Assembly (NCBI GenBank): GCA_023079485.1
Contig: CM041083.1
Span: 108,355,554-108,419,553, forward strand
Source of the DNA: Archilochus colubris
Lineage: Eukaryota; Chordata; Aves; Apodiformes; Trochilidae
Reading direction: 5' to 3'
Length of the DNA: 64,000 nt
Position 1 is the stretch's first letter, and each line of letters begins with the position of its first letter. The position numbers and the translations under genes are program-made. This document shows positions 44,967-64,000 of this stretch, one piece after another. The notes under the pieces are model-generated. The model did no database searches and had not been told where the DNA came from. It saw nothing but the letters and a program-made list of their open reading frames with translations.

Positions 44967-44972
44967 TTTATT
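44967..44972 (-). terminator. Candidate DNAJC28 polyadenylation signal
   Basis: AATAAA on the - strand, about 175 bp beyond the DNAJC28 stop codon. Confidence 0.45.
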
Positions 44973-45146
44973 TGTTCCTTAACAATATTCAGAAATAAAC
45001 AGCTACAAATGCAAAACTCAATTCCTCTTAAGTGGTGTAACAGTGTACAGCTGGATTTTACACCTGCAGTGCACCTGAAATTTCTGTAGTGTTGAGTTTC
45101 AGTAATAAAGTGCATTCGAAGTTTTAATGAGACAGATGAATTAGTA

Positions 45147-46253
45147 TTATTTCAATTGAAGATTTAACCACTTAAAGATAAAAGATTTCCACCCAAACCT
45201 TTTAACATCTTCCTTTTCATTCTCCTTTGTTTCTGAAACTCTGTTCTCCATCGAAGCTTCATAAGCCTTTTGTGCTCTATGAAGTTCTCTGTCTGCACTG
45301 AAGTGCACCATTTGACTGTTCATAAGAGGAACAACTAAATTGAAGTTGTCAATTATTTTGTTTAACTTCCTGATATCTTCCACGAACTGCTCACAAATAC
45401 GATTCCATTGCTTTTGCCTGTAGGGTGTCATTGGCTCTCCAAGCTTACTTCTAGATGCCACTATACTCTCCCTTAACTGCTCAATAGTTTCCCGTATTTC
45501 TTTCTGCAACAGGATCCACTCGGGCTGGTATCCATTGTCTATCAGAATTCTATTCAAGTTGTGAGTCATAGGGTCAATATAAGGACAGTCTGAAAACTTC
45601 TGCAAAGGTTTTCCTTTGCCACTGAGGTTGTCAAAGTCTCCTTTTGCCATCGACTCCTGGATGAGGTCCTCAACCAACCGTTCAACTGCCTGGGTTATTT
45701 TCACCTTTTTGCTCTGCCTCACATCTCTTGCTTTCATTAGGTCAGTCACAGAATATTGGCTTTCAAGTCTCTGCCTCCGGTACTCCAACACTTGATCAGC
45801 AGCACGATCTACTCGAAACTGCATGTATTGCTTTTCTCTCTGGCTTGGTGTTCCAAGCCCAACACCTTCAAAACTCAAGTAGTGTCTATGTCGCAGTGGT
45901 TTTAGTTTGAACTGGTCTTCCTCTTCCACATCTTCATCCGGATTCTCTTTGTTTGCCAAATGATTATGCACTACTCTGTATGCTTCTTCTACTTTAATAA
46001 ACATTTCAGCGTCAGCTGTCTCCAAACCGCTGTCTGGATGGTATCTTTTGGCAAGTTTTATATATGAATTTCTCACATCTTCAAGGCAACAATCTTCATT
46101 AAGCGCAAGAATTTTGTAAGAGTCCTTGATGCTGCTTTTAGATTTGTAATCTGACAACATTCTGTAGCCACAAATGTAGGGAATAGGCTTCAGATTTCTT
46201 GGAATGATTGCTTGACATACCATTAAATGATGCCCCATGTTGTTAGTCAGCAT
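45147..46253 (-). CDS. DNAJC28: DnaJ homolog subfamily C member 28
   Basis: Single-exon coding frame of 368 codons, start ATG at 46253. The J domain covers about residues 43-105 with the HPD motif at 72-74 (KRYHPDSG). The conserved HRHYLSFEGVGLGTP block and a DUF1992 domain (about 188-258: VERLVEDLIQESMAKGDFDN, SGKGKPL, then ILIDNGYQPEWILLQKEI) follow. Length is close to human (388), with a shorter C-terminal tail. The HPD motif implies it can stimulate an Hsp70 ATPase. The human protein is linked to intracellular membrane/Golgi or mitochondrial roles, not settled. A - strand acceptor (TTTATAG, exon starting 46,306) shows a spliced 5' leader, the usual arrangement for this gene. Frame intact. 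Confidence 0.96.
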   Translation of the reverse strand: MLTNNMGHHLMVCQAIIPRNLKPIPYICGYRMLSDYKSKSSIKDSYKILALNEDCCLEDVRNSYIKLAKRYHPDSGLETADAEMFIKVEEAYRVVHNHLANKENPDEDVEEEDQFKLKPLRHRHYLSFEGVGLGTPSQREKQYMQFRVDRAADQVLEYRRQRLESQYSVTDLMKARDVRQSKKVKITQAVERLVEDLIQESMAKGDFDNLSGKGKPLQKFSDCPYIDPMTHNLNRILIDNGYQPEWILLQKEIRETIEQLRESIVASRSKLGEPMTPYRQKQWNRICEQFVEDIRKLNKIIDNFNLVVPLMNSQMVHFSADRELHRAQKAYEASMENRVSETKENEKEDVKRFGWKSFIFKWLNLQLK

Positions 46254-46306
46254 GGCAAAAAGACACTCTGTGTTCCTTCAGAGGCAGCTACATTACAAAC
46301 AATGAC

Positions 46307-47640
46307 CTATAAACACATTTTTGTAAGAATTGTGTTAAATATGCTTTTTAAAAGAACTTATTTATTTTAGTCTTATCTTTAACTGGCTATTTAAAGAAAT
46401 CCCTACAAATTTTTGGAAAAAACACATCTTTTGCTTGTTTTACAGACTAAAATTTAAATCTGCATTATTATTACTGAAGTAGCAGTATTACAAGGTAAAT
46501 TAAAATTAACTCACAATATATTTTTCTCCTGGTAGATGAACAGCAGCACAGGTTTGCTCTGCACTGCAGAATTCTTAAAAGGACAAAGCTTTATTGCCTT
46601 TCTGAAAACTCAGTGCTATATAAACTGGAAATATGGTTTCTGTTGAGCAGTAACTGCCAAAACAAATCTCTCCTTTTTCCTCTACACATCAATAATCAGC
46701 ATCAACTTAATTTTCTATTCACATTCATCACTGCCTCAGTATCTACCATAGCTGACCTACTGCCAATCTTGAAGGATTTCATCACAGTATCTTTTTAGCA
46801 TTTCACAAGTGAAGAAGCATTCATATTACAGACGCATTAAGATTAACTCTATATCCCAGAAGGGCTCTCACATACTAGTGGTCACTTTCCTTCATTTGTG
46901 CCAGGTAAGGTTATAAATTTGAAACTCAGAACAGATCAATAGCAGATAGTTCTAGCTATCTGGCATTCTGTCAGGAATACCAGCCCTTCAGAATGCTTTT
47001 GGAAGTAACAAAAGGAACACCTTTAGCAAATCACAATATAATTAAGTCTTCACATAAAATCAAGTCGAAAAGTATCATACAAACTGCACACACAGTTTTC
47101 ACATCAACTAATGGATCTTTATTAATCAACATCCTCAGACAAATACCACATACATGGTGCTCAATAATCTGCTTTTGCAGATTCATCAACATACCCTTTG
47201 CTGACTTCCTTTCCAAGCAAAAAAACGAAGTTAAATAAAGGTTAAGTTTAAGGAATAAATCATGCTTATACATTCTGTATATACCAAATTGCCTTTCTGC
47301 ACTAATCCACCTTAAGTGACACAGGAAAGATGTGACTGGATGAAAGACTGCACCAATCCTGCACGTTTTGATTTTGATCCAGGTAATGTATTAACAGAGT
47401 ATGGTTATTATGATGGGCCTTACTAGTTTGTTTGCATATGATACAGATTAGGTATTTCTCTCCTTCTAGGTGGCTGCCAATTATGATAATTTATGACCCC
47501 AAAAATCCACATTACTACCAGTTGGATGGAAAGATCAATGGATATATACTCTTGTCATTCGTCATACTTGGGATGGGAAGCAGACCTTCCATAACGCTGT
47601 ACAGTTGGTTTTGAACGTATTTGTGCTTTAAAAACCCTGT
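46307..47640 (-). other. DNAJC28 5' intron (inferred)
   Basis: Lies between the leader acceptor at 46,306 and the CpG island. A candidate donor (GTGAGG reading down from 48,106) in the island would close this intron. No other feature was recognised. Confidence 0.5.
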
Positions 47641-47649
47641 ATCAGACTG

Positions 47650-48665
47650 TATGGACAGCATTCACACCACGGCACCACAGAGTGCCGGCTGCGGGGGGGT
47701 CATTTTATTCTCCAGCCGCTGGAATTCATCTCTCCCCACTGAGGCTAGGGATGGAAGGACAGGACCCCCCTCTGCCCCAACGCTGCGTTGCCCCCTCCTT
47801 CTTACCCCCCCTTCCCCCTTTTCCCCACACACACCCGCGGGCCTGTCTCACGGTACAGCCTTCCGCGTCCCGCTGCCGTTATAGGGCCCCCAACGGATGC
47901 CCCCGAACGGCTGTGGGGACAAGGACGAGGGAGCGCCCTGAGGTGACTCGGAAGGCTCAGAGAAGCAGTTACCGGCATGCGGGCAGCCGGGCACACGGAA
48001 CCCTTCCTCTTCCCCCCCCACCCCCGCCTTCAATCTCTTCTCTCGGGCACGGGAAGCACCCCGTACAGAGCAACAAGCACTTTCTCACCCACGGCCCCCG
48101 CCTCACCTGATCCCAGCCGCCGCCCGCCCTTTTCCCCCTCCCGCAGAGCGACGTACAGCAGCGTGGGCGGGGTAAGCGCCAGCACTGGAGGATGAAGAAA
48201 GCGGGCGACCGCTTTTACCCTTAGGCGAAGGACGCCTCCTCCCGAACGAGGCGGGCGCCGGAAGGGGCGCATGTCTGAGGGGCACGGCCAGCCCCCCCCT
48301 GCCCATCCCCCCCCCCACCTCCGCTGCCTGGCACAACACTCAACAGCGGAAGGGGCCCCAGGCCTACCTCCTCCGCTCCTCCTCCTTCTACTCCACCTCC
48401 TCCTGCTCCTCCTCCTCCCCCGCCGCCGCCGCCGCGTCCTTCCTGAGCAGGGGGGTCGCGACTCGGCAGAGAGGCGGCGAGGGGCGGGAGGGGAGCGTTG
48501 TCAGCGCGCGTGCGCGGGATGAGGACGCGACACGGGAGGGGGGGAGAGAGGAGGGAGAGAGGGGGCGGGGCTGGGTGCGTGGGGCACCCGAAATGGCGGC
48601 GGGGTCGCTGTGGGGAAGGGTGTGAGGGTGGCGCGCCTTTGTTATTGTTTCTGTGTATGCACACA
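47650..48665. promoter_or_regulatory. CpG island, likely bidirectional promoter
   Basis: GC- and CpG-rich block with DNAJC28 leaving to the left and the unrecognised gene plus the GART-type gene to the right. It contains a (CTC/CCT)n coding-like stretch at about 48,368-48,420 and a GGGAGAG purine run at about 48,533-48,566. Overlapping frames on both strands are composition artefacts. Confidence 0.65.
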
Positions 48666-48906
48666 CGGATGCGCGTCGCCGCGGTTATCCTGAGTCAATG
48701 TCATCACTGTAGGTGACAAGTTCCCCTGCCTCTTCATGGGCTTGTGAAACAGCTGCCCCTGTGCACTCCTCACGCTGAGGGAGGTTTGGCCTTTGACGGC
48801 GTTCCTGTCCTTGGCCGTGAGGTGGTTTTCACGCTGCTGCAGGTCTCTCCTAGCAGCCATGTTAGCAGCGGCGTAAGATGGCAGTGGTGGGCCTCAGCTG
48901 AAAAGG

Positions 48907-51900
48907 ATGAGTGAGACCCGCTGTGATACAGGGTTCCCAATCTCTGCTGCCTTGCTGCAGGGCGAGCAACGCCTGGTGGGTTTTCTGTATGGTGCGTGGC
49001 ATAGGCTGACTGAAGGAGAACAGAAACTTCAGCTAAAAAAGTTCCAAACCAATAAACGGTTTTCATCCTCAGCCTGGAAAAAAAGAAGCCAGAATCATAG
49101 AATGGTTTGGGTTGGAAGGGACTCTAAAGATCACCCAGTTCCAGCCCCCCTGCATGGGCAGGGACATCTCCCACCAGACCAGGTTGCTCAAGGCCCCATC
49201 CAACCTGGCCTTGAACACTGCCAGGGAAGGGGCAGCCACAGCTTCCCTGGGCAACCTGTGCCACTGTCTCACCACTCATCAAGTTTGAAACCACTTCCCC
49301 TTGTCCTCTCACTACAGAAGTGTGTACAAAGCCCTACCCCAGCTTTCTTGTAGGCCCTCTTCAGATATTGAAAGGCCACTATAAGGTCACCTTGGAGCCT
49401 TCTCGAGCTGAGCAACCCCAGCTTCCTCAGCCTGTCTTCATAGGGGAGGTGCTCCAGCCCTCTGATAATTTTAGTGTCCCTCCTCTGGAGATGTTCCAGG
49501 TACTCTGTGTCCTTATGATGGGGACTCCAGACCTGGACACAATACTCCAGGTGGGGTCTCACAAGACCAGAGTAGAGGGGAAGAATCCCAGGAGGCGGAA
49601 GACAACGGTTTGTTGCTGTCCTGAACACCAGCATCAGTTACTAAAAACCAAAAATAAACTAAATTGTGTTTATTATTAATGATAGTTTTTGGGGTGTGGT
49701 TGACCATGCTGTATATCCAGGCAGTGAAATGGTGACATTGACACATGAAAGGAAGCAATAACCACAAAGCCAACAATTTGTTTTGTTTTACAGCTCCCAG
49801 TATTCCATTGACTGCTTGTCCTATTAACTGCTTTGCCAGAATGCTATCTTAGTGAATAAACAGCACTAAAATACATTGTTTCAGAGATATTTTCACTAGG
49901 TTATGATTTTCGACATGATTTCTTACATTTCAAATTAGTTTTCTGCAAAAGTCGTATTTTTATATTGAACATTTCCATTTATATTGGCTTTCTTTGCTGC
50001 ATATTCACTTCATCACCTATGAAAATAGTTTAGTCAAATAACTGCAATACAAATTGATCCACTATAGCAAATGCAAGTTTAAATTACCTTCTTCTGGACA
50101 GCAATATAGCAGAGAGACATTTCAGGGCTGCAAAAGTTCACTTCCTGACTTAAATTGTTACAACCTCCTGACTATTTGATAAAAATTCCTGAAAATGTTG
50201 CAAAAGAGAGAGAAATTTTATCAACGTTATAAGAGATAGGAATCTTGTGGTTTGCTGTTCAGTCACAGGTAGAAAATGTAGAACTATGAGTTTGCAGATT
50301 TAAGGCAGGCTCTACCGGTACTTGGTAAGTGATGTTTCAGACTATTGTAGCAGGCGTGTCTCCTTAAACTGGCAGGTTTGAGTATAGCTTCTATTCAATG
50401 CTACACAAGCTGTTAATTCCACAGAAGTTGTTAACAAACTCTGCACATTTCTTTTTAAAACCATTTTAGTGGTGTGAAAGTTAATAGCTTGTGTTTCTAT
50501 GAATGTATGTTTTTATTTCTCATTGCCTGACTTTATGACATACAGATACTGCTCAGTGCTACGTTGAGGTACATGTATTTTGTTTCCAGTAAAGAGTGGT
50601 AGCACCACAAGCTTGTCACACATTAACCAAATGTCTTCAGATACTGTCATGAAAGGATTAGGCCGTCAAACAGGATGATGAAGGAACCAGTGAAGAATAA
50701 AATAACCCTTATATACCCTGGGTCTCTGTCACTGCTTGTTAAATTTCTTAAAAAGGTAAAAAGGATAATAATTAGAAGACAGCACAAAGCAAGTGTGTGC
50801 TATTTAACAAAGAGGAACACAATCTAAGGTCCTGTTCTATGACAAAGGATAGCTCTGTGGGAGTTACTCATGTTGGTTTTAAATGAAGTGTTTCTATTGT
50901 AGCTACAGACCATGAAAGATAGGGGGTTTTGTACAATTTATCTGATATTTTTTACTTGTCAGAGGATATTAAATTGCTCTTAACATGGGAACTGAACAAT
51001 GATCTCAGCTTTCCGATACCACATTGTAACTTCTTTTTGTCTTTTCTAGGGTTGAATGCTATTAACAGTGTAGGACTGGTTGGTGGGGAGGAGCTGTTTT
51101 TGTTGTTAGCTAAGGAAATGTGGAAGGAGAGGAGAATAGTCCATGCTGCTGAAACCTGTGGGTAGGTCTGTTTAGAAGGATGGGTGGCATTAAGGGGATC
51201 TTGCTGGGGATCCTCCCATCAGACAGGAGGATAAAAGGGGGCAGAGCAGTATGCAGATCTGGCTGCTTCTTTCACCCTCTCACCCTTCTCTCTGGCTTTA
51301 GGTGATCAGAAATAATTTGGATCTGAAGCAGGAGCTGAAAGAAGAACTCAAATCCATCTGGTGGTCTCTCCAAGCCTTTTGTGTGGACAAAAAACAGTGT
51401 CCGACACGGTAAGGGAAGATGATTCAAGTGGGGTGTTTCTACAGCCTTTCCTCTAGGACCAGCTGTCTTACCAGCTTTCTTCTAGCACATTTTTGAATTG
51501 CTTTGCAAAAAATATCTTTAGTGCCCTCAGTATGATGTGGAATAGAAATACCCACTTTTTTTTTTCCACAGGATAGGAGGCACTGCTTGGTTTTACTCTC
51601 TTCCCAGTGAGAAACGTCAAGCTATTCTGCCTTATAAAAAAATTCAGTGAATTGTGAAATTACATTTGTGGGAAAAAATAGTTTTGCTTTTAAAAACACT
51701 TCGCTTTTTATTAATAACATCTGGACCTTAGTGCCTAATGAACCTTTATAGAGAGCATCTTGATGTCTTTGTTGGAGATGGAGCAGTTGTAACCCTTTAC
51801 TTTGAAATTCACAGCAACTTCCTAGTGACTCCAGAATTATTTGTCAAGAAGTGAGATAAGGAAAGACAAAGTCTTACATATTGGAGAGGTACACAGTATG

Positions 51901-52886
51901 AAAGCTTAGAAAAGTCTTTTGCAAATATATCAGTCTAGCAACTGATAGCACACTAAGCATATGCTCTGGTTATATATGCCTGGAGCGTAATATCTAAAAT
52001 TTAAAATTAAAATGTTCTGTAATCCCCAGGGATGGGCTACTTGAAGTACACACATTGCACATGGACAATTTAATACTTACCAGGGATTATATAGTTAGAT
52101 TTTATTTTGTTTATATTATGTTAAGTCATATTAGTACAGTCTCAGGGACAAATAATGAAAACACTGTTACTCATGTTTCACAGTTCTAGAAACATTTTCT
52201 GAAATACTATACCACAGTATAGCTTCTGTTTGCCTTTGGAGACTATTTAATGAACTCAAAGCAATGGTAATGATTTCTTGGGAGAAGACTTCTGACATGT
52301 TGCTTGCAAAGCTGGTGTTTTATGGTATCTTTAATTTATTATCTATTTCCTGGGTAAGGACTAGTTTATGCCATTAGCATCTTCCTTAAAGGTCATGTTC
52401 TGGGGTGTGTTTTCCTTCTGACATTTGTCCACATTCATGACACAGAAAAAAATTAGGCTTGCAGATGTGACCTACATTGACTATGATAATATTTCTAAAA
52501 TAAATCAAAACTAATTTTCCTAGAAATATTATTGACTAGCTGTTTTAAATGTCAGTGTGATAGTGAAATTAACAGTTGTCCTTTTATTGAGCATGCTGTT
52601 CTGCTGAAGTTACCCTCTTAGCAATTGTCCAAATATAATATCTGTTCTGAAAATTCTTCTGAGGATATTTACACTCCTAAAAGTTCTTATATTCACCACA
52701 ATGTTTCATTTGAAATATACTTATCTGGTAAGTCACCTATAGCATTTGCATGAAACTTTACATCCTGTCCTGTGTAGTTGTGCAAAGGACTTGATGAGAC
52801 CAGATCAGGAGAAGATTATTCATCCTGGATACCTAAGGGAGGAAATCTTGAGTATGCTGAAACAAGTGGAAGAATTCTTAATTTAA
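48907..52886 (+). CDS. Unrecognised small multi-exon gene
   Basis: Not recognised. Four downstream exons fit together in phase: 50282-50324, 51050-51161, 51310-51408 and 52778-52886 (TAA at 52884-52886). This gives 120 residues with starts and ends [14 protein letters not shown]...[10 protein letters not shown]. Donors are GTAAGT, GTAGGT and GTAAGG. In the third exon the upstream acceptor (after 51,301) would create an immediate stop, while the one 8 bp later keeps the frame. The first exon is uncertain: an ATG at 48907 opens a frame ([20 protein letters not shown]) that could end at a GTGGGT donor after 48975 and would join in phase, giving about 143 residues. The predicted protein is mostly helical, has no signal peptide or membrane helix, and has several cysteines in its C-terminal half (CVDKKQC, RCAKD). 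An AATAAA at 53056-53061 ends it just before the GART-type gene. The chance of a real gene is good; exon 1 and the 50.28-kb acceptor are the weak points. Confidence 0.5.
49093..49640 (-). mobile_element. CR1 LINE 3' end (- orientation)
   Basis: Begins on + with the complement of the tail (ATCATAGAATGGTTTGGGTT). On the - strand it translates to CR1 ORF2 C-terminal segments ([20 protein letters not shown], then [15 protein letters not shown]). It lies just after the candidate first exon of the unrecognised gene. Confidence 0.93.
49641..50281 (+). other. Intronic or intergenic stretch
   Basis: AT-rich; no exon supported, although missing 5' exons of the unrecognised gene could lie here. Confidence 0.4.
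51409..52777 (+). other. Last intron of the unrecognised gene
   Basis: Donor GTAAGG and acceptor TGTGTAG. AT-rich with no recognised element. Confidence 0.45.
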
Positions 52887-53060
52887 TTGTTGACAGTATT
52901 TAAACCAAAACGTGAAAGACACACCACTGGTGTAGTCACTTTGTTCAGAGATCTTATACATAACTTTATAATATGACCTGGATTGATATTAGTTACCAAT
53001 CATAAGTGAGTGAGATAATTTATATATTTTTGTTTCTTTTTGCATGGGTTTGTGAAATAA

Positions 53061-64000
<10,940 letters not shown>

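Noticed and set aside
48221..48664. 147-codon open frame on - with poly-G
   Set aside because: Glycine run comes from a (CTC/CCT)n repeat; composition artefact.

Overview
The window is nuclear DNA from a bird. The evidence is the gene set and order (IFNGR2, TMEM50B, DNAJC28, a GART-type gene), long introns, CpG-island promoters, many CR1 LINE tails ending in ATTCTGTG-like octamers, and LTRs of avian endogenous-retrovirus type. The order of bird cannot be fixed from sequence alone.

Layout. 1-9.5 kb is intergenic and starts with a decayed CR1 reverse-transcriptase fragment. 9.5-24.2 kb holds IFNGR2 on the + strand: seven coding exons, 334 codons, all introns GT-AG and in phase. It meets TMEM50B tail to tail. 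TMEM50B lies on the - strand (25.5-39.2 kb; six coding exons, 158 codons) with its CpG island at 38.5-39.6 kb. 39.6-45 kb is intergenic with two LTR-like elements. DNAJC28 (- strand, one coding exon) is at 45.1-46.3 kb and its CpG island is at 47.65-48.66 kb. To the right of that island, on the + strand, I find a small multi-exon gene I do not recognise (about 48.9-52.9 kb). It is followed after about 200 bp by a + strand gene whose nine visible coding exons encode the GARS (glycinamide ribonucleotide synthetase) domain of GART. That gene runs off the right edge.

Function. IFNGR2 is the signalling chain of the interferon-gamma receptor. TMEM50B is a small four-helix endomembrane protein. DNAJC28 is a J-domain protein with a DUF1992 domain. 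GART catalyses three steps of de novo purine synthesis. These genes are linked by ancient synteny rather than by pathway.

Most notable. The GART-type gene is open and well spliced, but it has lost many of the most conserved ATP-grasp residues of GARS: the glycine-rich loop, the FGxAG motif, the QDHKR aspartate and the EFN-RFGDPE metal-binding signature. It also runs in the opposite direction to that expected from mammals. It is best read as a diverged paralogue, pseudoenzyme or young unprocessed pseudogene, with the catalytic GART probably elsewhere. Its introns carry two same-orientation ERV LTRs with clean 5-bp target duplications. One of them contains a pol fragment apparently lodged inside a single LTR.
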